The position numbers were made by a program, and so were the translations under genes. The notes beneath the pieces were generated by a model. The model was not told the DNA's origin. It saw nothing but the letters and a program-made list of their open reading frames with translations, and made no database searches. A stretch of 64,000 nucleotides of DNA from Acetobacter persici JCM 25330 (GTDB lineage Bacteria; Pseudomonadota; Alphaproteobacteria; Acetobacterales; Acetobacteraceae), in contig NZ_BAJW01000005.1 in assembly GCF_000613905.1 (NCBI RefSeq), positions 1 through 64,000 on the forward strand, in the 5' to 3' direction. Every line of letters starts with the position of its first letter. Position 1 is the stretch's first letter. Positions 1 to 8,950 of this stretch are shown one piece after another.

Positions 1-789
1 AGAAACGATGCCGTTGGCGATGCCGGGGCCGAAGATGCCGAGCGCGAGCAGCGAGAGCGCCGCGAGCACGACGGCCATCGCATCCTCGATGGTCGGTTCG
101 CCGGTGAAACCGGCAGTGAACTCGCCGAAGATGGTCGAGCCGATGCCGACGATGACGGCAAGCACGAGCACCTTGACACCGGACGATATGACGAGCCCTA
201 GCACGCGTTCGGCCATGAAGGCGGTCTTGTTGAAGAGGCCGAAGGGCACGAGGATGAAGCCCGCGAGCGTCGCCAGCTTGAACTCGATCAGCGTCACGAA
301 GAGCTGGATCGCGAGGATGAAAAAGGAGAGCAGGACCACGATCCAGGCGAAGAGCAGGATCGAGATCTGGATAAAGTTCTCGAAGAAGGAGACGAAGCCC
401 ATCAGGTCAGCGATGGACTCCAAGATTGGTTGCCCTGCTTCAAGCCCGACAGCGGCGATCCGGCCCGGCTGCAGGAGCTCGCCCGCACCGATCGCGCCGC
501 CGGTGGCGATGAGGCCGAGACCTGCGAAGCTCTCGAAGACGATGCGCGCGAGCGCATTCCAGTTGCCGATGATATAGGCGAAGACGCCGACGAAGAGCGT
601 CTTCTTGACGAGGCGACCGATGATGTCGTCATCCGCCCCCCAGGCCCAGAAGAGCGCGGCGAGCGTGACGTCGATAACGATGAGTGTGGTCGCGAGGAAG
701 GCGACATCGCCGCCGAGCAGGCCGAACCCGCTGTCGATATAGGTCGTAAAGACCTCCAGGAACCGATCGATGACGCCGACTCCGTCCAT
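1..789 (-). CDS. trbL: TrbL/VirB6-like conjugal transfer membrane protein (3' end outside window)
   Basis: Inner-membrane component of a P-type (Trb) type IV secretion channel for conjugation. The reading frame opens with ATG at 789 and stays open to base 1, giving 263 residues without a stop; the C-terminus lies outside the window. It begins MDGVGVIDRFLEVFTTYIDS and has several long hydrophobic stretches (about residues 24-50, 65-80, 145-190, 205-255), as expected for TrbL. It lies 3 bases after the stop of the trbK-like gene, the usual trbK-trbL order. Family assignment is from the N-terminal pattern and context. Because trbE and trbJ upstream are collapsed into one chimera, this TrbL probably has no working channel to join. 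Confidence 0.85.
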   Translation of the reverse strand, partial: MDGVGVIDRFLEVFTTYIDSGFGLLGGDVAFLATTLIVIDVTLAALFWAWGADDDIIGRLVKKTLFVGVFAYIIGNWNALARIVFESFAGLGLIATGGAIGAGELLQPGRIAAVGLEAGQPILESIADLMGFVSFFENFIQISILLFAWIVVLLSFFILAIQLFVTLIEFKLATLAGFILVPFGLFNKTAFMAERVLGLVISSGVKVLVLAVIVGIGSTIFGEFTAGFTGEPTIEDAMAVVLAALSLLALGIFGPGIANGIVS

Positions 790-792
790 GAC

Positions 793-1068
793 CTACTCCG
801 GGTCCGAATTGTCGGTGGACGTGCCGAAGAAGCGGCGGCGGTTCTCCTCCCAGGCGGCCTGGCACTCTGTGTCGGCTTCAAGGGCTTCCGGGGTCAGCGA
901 GCGGCAGTGTTGCAAGGTCTCACGCAACGGATCGTCCGAGACCACGGCGGGGCGCTCCATCCGTTCCACTTCCAACGCGCGCTGAAGTTCCATCGCCGCC
1001 ATGAGCGCGGCAATGGCGCCCAAGGCGATGGCGATGGCTTTCAGCGTGGTCTCAGCGGTCAGCTTCAT
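793..1068 (-). CDS. TrbK-like putative entry exclusion protein
   Basis: A 91-residue protein with one N-terminal hydrophobic segment (about residues 8-27) and a polar C-terminal half. The C-terminal pattern (LR..LQHCR.LTPEA, then D..C..AWEENRRRFF) is what I recall for the alternative TrbK family of alphaproteobacterial elements. TrbK proteins act in entry exclusion between cells carrying the same element. It sits between the TrbJ-derived tail of the chimeric ORF and trbL, which matches trbJ-trbK-trbL order. No lipobox cysteine is visible. Function in this remnant is unknown. Confidence 0.7.
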   Translation of the reverse strand: MKLTAETTLKAIAIALGAIAALMAAMELQRALEVERMERPAVVSDDPLRETLQHCRSLTPEALEADTECQAAWEENRRRFFGTSTDNSDPE

Positions 1069-1074
1069 CGCGGC

Positions 1075-2250
1075 TTACCGGAACATCCGCACGGTGGTCG
1101 GCTCGTAGCCGGAGCCGTAATCGAGGAAGCGCGTGAGGTTCTCGCGGGCCTGCGCTTCGGCAGTTGCGACACGCGCGGCTTCGAGCGATTGCGCCCGGTT
1201 CTGCGCGGCGATGGCCGCCGTCAAGTCAGAAATCTGCTGGCTTTGCAATGCGAGGAGTTGATTACCGGCTTGGGTCGCCGCGACCGATTTGCGCTTGGCG
1301 AACCATTGACGCCGGATGCGGGTGAAGAGCTTCGTGGCGTCGGTCTTGTCGAGACAGATGGCGCGCGTCGCCCAGCGATATTCGAAGGCCTGCGCGTTAA
1401 GCTCGTCGAGTAGGCCCGGCCAGGTCGCGGTCGGGAATCCGACGATCGAGAGCGTGCGGAGATGCACCTCGCCAAGCTTTGGCGCGAGCCCGGTGACCAG
1501 CGGCTCGTTGGCTAAGTAGGCGTCGAGATGCATCGGGGTCTCGGGCACGCGGACGGATTGTCGCCGCGTCGAGATCGTCGAATGGAGATAAGACAGCGTC
1601 TCCGCGTCATCGAGCCAGGCGGCCTCCTTCTGCCAGCTATTGCGGATCGTCTCCCAGACCTGCTCCTGGCGAGCATGGTCCTGCGACACGGTGAGGGCCA
1701 TGAGATGCTTCAGCTCCATGCCGTCTTCGGCATAGATGTCGAGCAGCGCGGGCGAAACCGACGCGAGGCGCAGCCGCTGCTTCACGATGTTGACGTCGAC
1801 GAAGAACGCCGCGGCGATGTCCTCCTCAGTCATGCCCTTATCGCGCATGGACCGGAATGCGCGATACTGGTCGAGCGGATGGGCCGGCACGCGCTCGTCA
1901 TTCTCCGCGAGCGAGATTTCCTCCATCAGGATGCCGCTGTCGCTCGCGCCGACGACACAGGGAACCGGCGCGGTCTTGTTCAGGCGCTTCTGCTCCACCA
2001 GCATCGCCAGCGCCCGGTAGCGGCGGCCGCCGGCGGGCACCTCGAACATGCCGGTCTCCTGGCCTTCACCATCGCGAACGGGGCGGACATGCAGGCTCTG
2101 GATGAGACCGCGCCGCGCAATCGACGCGGCCAGATCCTCGATCGAGACACCGGCCTTCACCCGCCGGATGTTGGACTGGCTGAGCACCAGCTTGTTGAAG
2201 GGAATGTCGCGCGAGGACGACAGGGTGATCTTCTGAACGGCAGTTGCCAT
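1075..2250 (-). CDS. Chimeric ORF: ParB N-terminus + TrbE fragment + TrbJ C-terminus
   Basis: One uninterrupted 391-codon frame that looks like three unrelated proteins joined. Residues 1-209 are a ParB/RepB N-terminal region (EVPAGGRRYRAL box near 70, EISLAENDERV near 111-121, HTH-like region near 145-165). Residues about 210-325 match the middle of the conjugation ATPase TrbE (VRVPETP, TLSIVGFPTAT, RRQWFAKRKSVAA) and stop before the Walker A motif. Residues about 326-391 match the end of TrbJ (GNQLLALQSQQ). The fragments keep the order of complete elements (parB, then trbE, trbJ, trbK, trbL), so two internal in-frame deletions are the simplest explanation. ATG at 2250 has an AAGGAA ribosome site. 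A functional ParB is doubtful because its C-terminal dimerisation part is gone. Confidence 0.8.
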   Translation of the reverse strand: MATAVQKITLSSSRDIPFNKLVLSQSNIRRVKAGVSIEDLAASIARRGLIQSLHVRPVRDGEGQETGMFEVPAGGRRYRALAMLVEQKRLNKTAPVPCVVGASDSGILMEEISLAENDERVPAHPLDQYRAFRSMRDKGMTEEDIAAAFFVDVNIVKQRLRLASVSPALLDIYAEDGMELKHLMALTVSQDHARQEQVWETIRNSWQKEAAWLDDAETLSYLHSTISTRRQSVRVPETPMHLDAYLANEPLVTGLAPKLGEVHLRTLSIVGFPTATWPGLLDELNAQAFEYRWATRAICLDKTDATKLFTRIRRQWFAKRKSVAATQAGNQLLALQSQQISDLTAAIAAQNRAQSLEAARVATAEAQARENLTRFLDYGSGYEPTTVRMFR

Positions 2251-2276
2251 GTTCCTTACTCCGCGACGAGCGCCGA

Positions 2277-2333
2277 GAGCCTCTCTCTCGAACCCGAACT
2301 CGTCACGAAGCGAAGCGCCGCCCTCTCACTCTT
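2277..2333 (-). promoter_or_regulatory. Composite motif upstream of the parB-like gene (copy 1)
   Basis: Two short blocks on the plus strand, GAGCCTCTCTCTCGA (2277-2291) and CTCTCACTCTT (2323-2333), start exactly 46 bases apart. The same two blocks with the same offset occur upstream of the DUF932 gene at 3642 and 3688. Both copies precede a leftward gene, so they are probably a shared promoter or operator of the element's maintenance genes. The role is inferred from the conserved spacing only. Confidence 0.6.
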
Positions 2334-2423
2334 GGAGGGCAGCGCCACGGATACGGCGAAACGGAAGGGCACGAAGGCGCAAAGCCAGAGACACGGAAAA
2401 CCGTATCTCCGGCTTCACGGAAA

Positions 2424-3630
2424 TCAGGCCGCGCGATCGAGCAACTTCTTGGCCTTGCCCTCCAGTTCGAGCCGCGCATCCTGGTTGGTCTTTTCGCGGG
2501 CGACGGCGGTGATGCCAGCCACGAAATCGAAAATGGATTCCGGCGGGCGACCTTCTTCGGCCAGAACGGTCTCGATGATCTTGCCGGTCTCGGCCTTCGA
2601 GAATCCGCGCTTGCGCAGGAATTCGGTGCGGTCCTCATCGGATTTTGCGACGATCCGTTCGCGGGCGGCCTTGATGCCGTTGATGAAGGGCATCGGCGAG
2701 GAGTTCGCGAAGTTCAGCAGGGCCGGCGCCGCTTCGTGGGCGAAGCGCGACGCCGCGTATTTGCTATGGCGGATGGTGATTTCCTCGAAATCCTCCACGC
2801 CCCACAAGTTCCTGTTTTGGCAGACCGCGCGGAGATAGAAGCTCGCCATGCCGAGCGTCTTCGCGCCGACTTCGGAATTCCAGCAGTAAAAGCCGCGGAA
2901 GTAGAGGTCAGGCGATCCATCCGGGAGCGGCCGGCTTCGATGGGGTTGAGATCGTCCACGAGGAAGAGGAACACGTCGCGATCGGAGGCATAGAGCGTCG
3001 TCGTGTCCTTCGTGATGTCGACGCGGGGATTGTAGACGCCCGTCGACCAGTCCAGCACGCCGGCACTTTCCAGCGCGTGTCGCCAGTACCGTTGCCGGCA
3101 ATCCGCTGCACCGCCTCGACCAGCTCGTGATCGTAGATCCGGCCATAGTCGGGGCCGGTCACGGCGCGAAGCTCGATTCGGCCGTTGTCGGTTTCGAGCG
3201 TCTTGATCTGCTCGGCCCGATGCGAGGTCAGACCATATTGCAGATTGATGCCGGCAAGCGCGGCCGGGAGCTGACGGAGATAGGCGGCAGGTGCGCCGAC
3301 CTGGCTGGCGAGCTGACCGAAGCTCCAGTGCGTCGGCGCGACGGGCGTGTCCGAGCCAGGCAGAATGAGAGAGAGGCGCTCCGGATCGGTGCGGCTCGCT
3401 TCGACATGGATGAGCGCGGTTTCCACCACGCGCGTCCTGCTGCGTTCCGAACGGCTGCGTACGGAGTCCGCCAGCTCCGACAAGGACAGATAGCGCTCGT
3501 CGTCCGGGCGCGAGAACCATTCCGAGGAAACACGGCCGATCCGCTCACCGCGGCTGACGTCCACCTTGTAGCCACTGCTCATGTCGCGGCGCGCGTCGAG
3601 AACCTGCATGTTCATGGGATCAAACTCCAT
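2424..3630 (-). pseudogene. DUF932 family protein, broken by two frameshifts
   Basis: DUF932 proteins are common in conjugative elements and phages of alphaproteobacteria; their biochemical role is unknown. The product is spread over three frames: MEFDPMNMQV... to about 3060, then the VLDWSTGVYNPRVD frame to about 2926, then the LPDGSPDLYFRGFY frame to the stop at 2424. One missing base at each point restores a 402-residue protein of normal family length. ATG at 3630 is chosen as the first ATG of the conserved part; ATG at 3615 has a better-placed GGAG. The breaks resemble the single-base deletions seen in chromosomal genes of this window and may be sequence errors. Confidence 0.8.
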
Positions 3631-3641
3631 GACGGGCGCGG

Positions 3642-3698
3642 GAGCCTCTCTCTCGACACTCAACCCGTCATGGATCTCCGATCCGCTCTCTCACTCTT
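3642..3698 (-). promoter_or_regulatory. Composite motif upstream of DUF932 gene (copy 2)
   Basis: Second copy of the paired blocks found at 2277: GAGCCTCTCTCTCGA at 3642-3656 and CTCTCACTCTT at 3688-3698, again 46 bases start to start, with ACCCGTCA between them where copy 1 has ACTCGTCA. It ends 12 bases before the chosen ATG of the DUF932 gene. A shared regulatory site is inferred. Confidence 0.6.
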
Positions 3699-3710
3699 CT
3701 CGGGGCGTTG

Positions 3711-3776
3711 CGGGGATGTCCCCGCAGAAGGGGTCGGCCGAGACCTTGGCTCGGCCGCAGGGGAAGGCTTTCCCCT
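3711..3776. repeat. Three consecutive stem-loops between hamB and the DUF932 gene
   Basis: Three inverted repeats follow one another: CGGGGATGTCCCCG (3711-3724), CGGCCGAG/CTCGGCCG (3735-3757, 7-base loop) and AGGGGAA/TTCCCCT (3759-3776, 4-base loop). They lie in the 330-base gap after hamB and before DUF932 on the minus strand. They could be a structured leader of the DUF932 transcript, a termination zone for the hamAB operon, or protein-binding sites. No T-tract follows. Confidence 0.6.
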
Positions 3777-3959
3777 CCCGGGCTCCCAGATTGCGGCCAC
3801 ATTTCCCATTAGCGGGCCATTCGCTCCCAAACGGCGGGGATTCGGAGCTGGAGGCAGTTCGGCGACGCCGGTCTTCGAGTCTTGTCGTCGGCCACGGAAC
3901 CGGAGGGTCTCGACGAACAGCGTGAACCCAGGACGCGTAGGGCTTCATCATTCGCCCTC

Positions 3960-6900
3960 CTACACATTCCAAAGGTCGTCCGGGCCGAGATAGACGAGAT
4001 CGAGTTGTCCACCTTGTGCCGCGACTGTGGCCCGTAGAAGCCCACGGCGACCTGCGTTCAATGCGTAAGGGAGGACGCCATGTGACAATCCTTCGGGGGA
4101 CAGGACGAGAGGCTGGCCATTCCAGTGATATAGGGAAACCGGTGATCCTGGAGGCGGCGGCAAAGTGGTCCAGTTTACATTCGCCAAGTAGGTTCGCTCC
4201 GACCAAGTCTGGCTGGCGCCTGGAGCGAACTCCTGCGCGAAATCGAGCCAAAGGCTTCGTGTCTCGGGCGTTGGCCAGTCCGGCTGGTCGACAAAAGCGG
4301 CCACTTCAGGCGAACGGAGCCAAATTCTCAAGTCGTGGCCGGTCTCGAATGCCGCCCCGGTGTCATTTACGGCTTTGATAGCGGCGAGGCGCGAGTTGAA
4401 TCCAGCTTGCATCAGGATCGAGGCCGACCGGTTCATGGTGCCGGTTTCGACCGCCGACAGTGCTAGACCAAGCTCATGATCTTCTAACGCGGCAACCGCG
4501 CCGAGACCGCCAACTACATCGCCATTTGCGGCCGCTCGAACGCGTAGCGCCTCCATGGCCCACGGCAGCCGGTAAACAAGGCCATCTTCGATGAACCGCA
4601 AGCCGTCACCATCGCCATTGGCAACCAAGGCAGCCAGAGGCTCTCCGCGAAGCCAAAAGCGCAGAATGTCCCGCCAATTGCCGGGTAGCGGATCCGGCGA
4701 GAAGGGATGGAAAGGGAATACACGCTCGGCAATGCCGGTGATCGCAGCGATCGCCACATCGCTATCCCCAATAAGCAAAGCGCCGTTCGCCTCAACAAGC
4801 AACTGATTGGCCTCCGGTGCGACGGCATCCAGAGCTTGGCCTGCTGCCAAGCCAAGGCCCGCAAGGAAGTAGCCCTTGCGCTTCGCTGGGGTGGAGTTGG
4901 CCCAGATATGCCGACTTCGGGTCAGCAGCGTGGACTTAAAAGCTGTGCGAGCTTCGTTCGATGTTCGCAGAAGCCGTCGCTGCCATAAAGATGATTGTAG
5001 GATCGCGTCGAGCGTCGCGAGGTGCGTTTCCCATTGCTTCCGCGCGTCATCCCGGTCTTTAGGCTTTTCCCCCGGCACCTCTGGAAAGTTCCAAGCAGCC
5101 GCGTTGTTGACGACGTACTCCGTCAGATGATTGAGGTCGCCGCCGACGATTTTGTGCATGCGCAGGAGAAGGGCCGTGAGCAATTGGATCAGGCCGCTTT
5201 CCATCTCGCGCGCGCCCGGGTCTCCAATTAGCTGGACCCATTCGTTATGTTTTTTGCTCCGTCGATCCTCGAAGATCGGGAAAAGGACAAGGCCTTCGAC
5301 GTCGATATAGGCTCGGCCGGCGCGCCCAATGACATTCTTGAACTCCGAGACCTTGATCATCTCGCCGTTGCGATAAAGCGAGTGCATGACGACAGCGGTG
5401 GCCGACAGGTTCAGCCCTTGGGCAAGGGTCGGCGACGAGATCGTGACTTTGAGGATGCCGTCGCGAAGGAGACGCTCGACTTCCTTCCGGTAGGCGGTGG
5501 GCAGAGCGCCGTGATGGAGCGCAACGCCGAGCCGGAGGCATTTCAAAATATCGCTATTTGGGCCGAGCCATTCCTCTCCCAAAGCGATGGCCGTCTGGAG
5601 CACCGCAGGGTCCACTTCTAGGAGCGACGGCAGCGCGCCGCGTTCGTGCAAATCGACGATGACCTCGGCGTATGGCTCCACGCTCCGGCGTTGCGGGCAA
5701 TAGATGAGAACCGTTTGCCGGTCTTCGACCAGGCGCCAAGCCGTGGCGAGGCAAAGCTCTCGTTGGTCGCAGGGGAATATCTTCGTTCGCTTCCTTTTTG
5801 GTTTGACGAAAAGCTGCGGAATGAAGCCAGTAAAGAACCGAGGCACGAACGGGCGTTCGCCGTCGACACGGAGGTTCAGGCGTGCATTCGGGCTATTCCA
5901 ACTGACTTCTCCGAAACGGAGACGCGTTGGGCGCCAATCGTTTTTGACAGGCCCGCCAGCCTGATCGCGGCGCAGCCATGCGGAGAAATCCTCCAGCTGA
6001 TCTCCATCTGGGAGGATTGCCGAGAGGCACACGATCCGACGCTGATCGGCGTCAGGTCGGCGAAGCAAGCGCTGAATTTGGACTTCGTAACGAACTTCAC
6101 GTTCGCCTGGGCCGATCATATGGCCCTCGTCGAAAATCAGCAGACCGACATCGTCGAGCAGTGAAGGATCATTGCGAAGCGCGAAATCGATCTTCTCCGG
6201 TGTGGCGACCACGATGTCGCGTTCCCGAATAGCGTCTTCGTCGAAGCCGGAGACGCCGATGCTCCCATAAAGAGCCGAAATCGTCTTACCGAGTGGCCCA
6301 AAGATACGTTGGAGGTTCGCTTCCGTCTGGGCTGAGAGAGCCCTTAGCGGTGTCACAAAAATGACCCTCCGGCCGCCTGCAAGGCACCGAAGAATGCATA
6401 GCTCCGCGACACGGGTTTTGCCGGCGCTGGTCGGCAGTGAGACGACGAGATTATCGGACTGATTGACGGCGCGAGCCGCCGCCTCGATCTGCGATGGCCA
6501 GAGGTCGATTTCAGCCTTTGGCCGGACGCCAAGAGAGGCGATGAAAAGTGATCGCAAGCCGAGCCAGTCGGCAGCGGCACCGCCTGTGGGAATCAAGGGG
6601 ATCTTTTCATGAAACGTATTGGACCAGAGATCGGACAGAAGATGGATCGCGATGCGATGAGCCCACCATTGCGGAAGCAGGTTGAGCTCTGCACAGATGG
6701 CGAGGCTTTCCCGTAGGCGTCCGATCGCCTGATCGACCAAGGCACGTTCGCCCCGGTCGAGCGCCAGCAGGAAGATCGAGATGGCGCCGAAGAAGTTGTC
6801 GGTGAGGGCGATGTCTAGGCCTTCCCAAAGGAAGTCATGACCATCGCGTTCAGGAGCTTCTTGGCCAGCCGGTTCATTGTTTTCTTCAGCGAGCCGCGCC

Positions 6901-7433
6901 TGAAACAAGCCGGTGATCCGTGCGTCAGATCCTTCGCCGTTCAGACGATAATCATGCACAAGTGTACGCAAGGTCGTGATGTCCCTGCGCATCAGCAGCG
7001 CCAGAGTCCTTTCAAGCGGCGAGAAGTTCTCCTCGTTTACGACGATTGCGAGGAGCGAATAGGCCCGCGCCGAAAGCTGCGCGAGATGGTAGCTGGCGGC
7101 TGCCATCACGAAATGGAAGTCCCGATCCGACTCGCCGCGATTACCTTTGGCCATGACGGACTCAAGGGCGGTTGCCGCCTGCACAAAGGCGACCCGGGCC
7201 TGGGCGGGATCGCCATTCATCTCCAGCATTCGCAGGCCAAGGCCAAGTAGTCCGTAGGCGTAGCTGTGAAGATCGTAGCTGAGTTGCGGCGAGAATTGCG
7301 GCGCGTCGGGTGGAAGGACGCCGCCCCGCCAAATCATGGCGCGGGCTTGGCCTTGCGCGATGAGCCTGCCTCGAAAACCGGCTGCGGCCGCCTCGGTAAT
7401 GGCCGCTGAAATGGCGTCAGGGTTGGTTGGCAT
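3960..7433 (-). CDS. hamB: Hachiman-type defence helicase HamB
   Basis: A 1157-residue superfamily 2 (Ski2-like) helicase. Residues 1-310 are a helical N-terminal region. The helicase core has Walker A PTSAGKT (about 334-340), TPLRALS (motif Ia), ATPEKID, the DEGH box (about 435-438), SAILPD (motif III) and an IGRAGRAY motif VI in the second RecA domain; a long C-terminal region follows. In Hachiman systems HamB is the partner helicase of the HamA nuclease, and the pair protects against phages. The start at 7433 lies 17 bases inside the end of hamA, so the two are translationally coupled. No frameshift is present although the gene is long. Assignment rests on the partner gene and helicase type. 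Confidence 0.85.
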   Translation of the reverse strand: MPTNPDAISAAITEAAAAGFRGRLIAQGQARAMIWRGGVLPPDAPQFSPQLSYDLHSYAYGLLGLGLRMLEMNGDPAQARVAFVQAATALESVMAKGNRGESDRDFHFVMAAASYHLAQLSARAYSLLAIVVNEENFSPLERTLALLMRRDITTLRTLVHDYRLNGEGSDARITGLFQARLAEENNEPAGQEAPERDGHDFLWEGLDIALTDNFFGAISIFLLALDRGERALVDQAIGRLRESLAICAELNLLPQWWAHRIAIHLLSDLWSNTFHEKIPLIPTGGAAADWLGLRSLFIASLGVRPKAEIDLWPSQIEAAARAVNQSDNLVVSLPTSAGKTRVAELCILRCLAGGRRVIFVTPLRALSAQTEANLQRIFGPLGKTISALYGSIGVSGFDEDAIRERDIVVATPEKIDFALRNDPSLLDDVGLLIFDEGHMIGPGEREVRYEVQIQRLLRRPDADQRRIVCLSAILPDGDQLEDFSAWLRRDQAGGPVKNDWRPTRLRFGEVSWNSPNARLNLRVDGERPFVPRFFTGFIPQLFVKPKRKRTKIFPCDQRELCLATAWRLVEDRQTVLIYCPQRRSVEPYAEVIVDLHERGALPSLLEVDPAVLQTAIALGEEWLGPNSDILKCLRLGVALHHGALPTAYRKEVERLLRDGILKVTISSPTLAQGLNLSATAVVMHSLYRNGEMIKVSEFKNVIGRAGRAYIDVEGLVLFPIFEDRRSKKHNEWVQLIGDPGAREMESGLIQLLTALLLRMHKIVGGDLNHLTEYVVNNAAAWNFPEVPGEKPKDRDDARKQWETHLATLDAILQSSLWQRRLLRTSNEARTAFKSTLLTRSRHIWANSTPAKRKGYFLAGLGLAAGQALDAVAPEANQLLVEANGALLIGDSDVAIAAITGIAERVFPFHPFSPDPLPGNWRDILRFWLRGEPLAALVANGDGDGLRFIEDGLVYRLPWAMEALRVRAAANGDVVGGLGAVAALEDHELGLALSAVETGTMNRSASILMQAGFNSRLAAIKAVNDTGAAFETGHDLRIWLRSPEVAAFVDQPDWPTPETRSLWLDFAQEFAPGASQTWSERTYLANVNWTTLPPPPGSPVSLYHWNGQPLVLSPEGLSHGVLPYALNAGRRGLLRATVAAQGGQLDLVYLGPDDLWNV

Positions 7434-8193
7434 TCGCGATCACACGATCATAGACAGCGCCGACGAAGGCCGCATGGCCGTCGACGTGGAGACCAACGCC
7501 CCACTGGTTGATCTGCCCGGGATAGGCTTGAAGCGACTGCGTCAGCAACGCCTGCGGCGAGTTGCCCGAGAACGTGAACAATAGATGCTGGACACTCGCC
7601 AACGGGATGCCGTGACGCACCAGTGCGTCGTCGATTGCGTCTGCCAGGGGCTCGTTCGCGAGTTCAAGCAGGCGCGCTGATATGAATGACAGCGCGTGCG
7701 ATGAAGGCCGTCCATTGTCTTTGTCCAGACCAGCGCGCGCCTCCGTAAGGGTCTGCGCGCGGAGAGAGGCACGGCTCTTGGCCTCAGTCTTGAGAAAACG
7801 GAGCCGTTGAGTGGCCTGGTCAAGGATCATGCCGATGACATCGTCTCCTCGCATTGCCATGTTGCGATGATCTTTCCACCGCAGACGTTTGATCGGCACG
7901 CGATAGCCGCTATGTGCGTCGATCCATTCGGTCGCGTAGATTTCACCGAGATCGCCGGAACGGATCTGCTTTGTCTGAGGCAACAACCCTGTGACTAGGT
8001 CGGCAGCCCCCGGCTTGCCGAGGCGACGTAATGCGCGGGCGACTCGCTCTTCGGCCGCATAGTGACCAGGCACCGCTGTGGCCGTCAGCTGGACGCCTGT
8101 CGGGCGATCGACGGCGCGGCCGGTCTTGATGTGGAGGTGGTGGTTGCCGAGTGGAGTATCGGCTCCGTCACACCAGTCGTTGAATTGCACCAT
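7417..8193 (-). CDS. hamA: Hachiman-type defence nuclease HamA (DUF1837)
   Basis: A 258-residue protein matching the HamA/DUF1837 pattern: SGDLGEI near residues 79-85, RLRWKDHRNMAMRGDDVIG near 103-121, then FLKTEAKSRASL near 133-144. The E84, D117/D118 and E137-x-K139 set resembles a PDDEXK-like catalytic site. HamA is the effector nuclease of Hachiman, acting with the HamB helicase encoded directly downstream. ATG at 8193 has GAGAAGG about 9 bases upstream. A third gene begins 573 bases further upstream and ends 18 bases before hamA, suggesting a three-gene operon rather than the usual two. Confidence 0.85.
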   Translation of the reverse strand: MVQFNDWCDGADTPLGNHHLHIKTGRAVDRPTGVQLTATAVPGHYAAEERVARALRRLGKPGAADLVTGLLPQTKQIRSGDLGEIYATEWIDAHSGYRVPIKRLRWKDHRNMAMRGDDVIGMILDQATQRLRFLKTEAKSRASLRAQTLTEARAGLDKDNGRPSSHALSFISARLLELANEPLADAIDDALVRHGIPLASVQHLLFTFSGNSPQALLTQSLQAYPGQINQWGVGLHVDGHAAFVGAVYDRVIANANQP

Positions 8194-8211
8194 GCGCTCA
8201 TACCTTCTCGA

Positions 8212-8766
8212 TTAAGCGCGGCGCAGCATTCGCGGGATGTGGACGCGGTGAAAACCGTGGGTCTGCACTTGTCGGCGAAGCTTGGGGGTATCATTGACGC
8301 CGAACGCGATAGCCGCCTTCAGGGGGCTGGCAAAGGTAGCGTAGAAGGTCCAGCGAGCGTCCTTCGGCAGTGGCGCGTTCTGGCGTCGGTCGGTGATGAC
8401 AACATCGCGGGGGTCCTTCGTATTGCGAAAGGCATGGAAGGTGATCCAGTCGGGCCGCTTGTACCGTGCCGCCTTGCTGAACGGCACCGACTGAACCTTC
8501 ACGTCGCTTTGGTCGAGAACCCAATCGCGCTGCTCTAATATCTGCCTGACCATGTGGCCGACCATCTGCTTAACGCGGTCAATCAGGACGTCTTCGCGGA
8601 ACTCCTCCAGAAGTTGTTCTTCAATGCCTTCGACGGCGGGCTTTCCGAGCTCTGAGGCTGTCTCAAGGCGAGCGATGATGGCAGGCCGCGTGAGAAACGA
8701 CCAAATGCGCTGACCGATGTCGGACTCCGACAGCGAAGCGAATTTTTCCGGATTGTAGCGAAGCAT
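8212..8766 (-). CDS. Unknown 184-aa protein, first gene of the hamAB operon
   Basis: I do not recognise a named family. The start at 8766 is set by a strong AAGGAGG eight bases upstream. The N-terminal half is helical and acidic; the C-terminal half is basic with a pattern YKRPDWITFHAFR, DPRDVVITDRRQ and a GFHRVHIPRMLRR tail that suggests a small nucleic-acid-binding fold. It lies 18 bases before hamA in the same direction and is probably co-transcribed. It could be an extra component or regulator of the Hachiman system, or an independent cargo gene. Its promoter region faces that of the XRE regulator. Confidence 0.7.
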   Translation of the reverse strand: MLRYNPEKFASLSESDIGQRIWSFLTRPAIIARLETASELGKPAVEGIEEQLLEEFREDVLIDRVKQMVGHMVRQILEQRDWVLDQSDVKVQSVPFSKAARYKRPDWITFHAFRNTKDPRDVVITDRRQNAPLPKDARWTFYATFASPLKAAIAFGVNDTPKLRRQVQTHGFHRVHIPRMLRRA

Positions 8767-8950
8767 GATCGGGCCTCCTTGACCGGGCATAATTGGCCGG
8801 TCATAAATGCCTAGTCAAGGGCGCCGCACATTGAATCGCTCAGTCTGCCGGTTTGCCGCTCGTGTGCCGCTCCGATTCCGGTCGGATGCCTCACGCTGCG
8901 TGGCTCCTCCATGTAGATTTGGGTCATCGAAAACGCGGAATGAGGTTGAG

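Noticed and set aside
430-1413. Long plus-strand ORF (327 aa) opposite trbL/trbK
   Set aside because: It is the shadow of trbL, the trbK-like gene and the chimera, which have clear family sequence on the other strand; the plus-strand product is low-complexity and charged.
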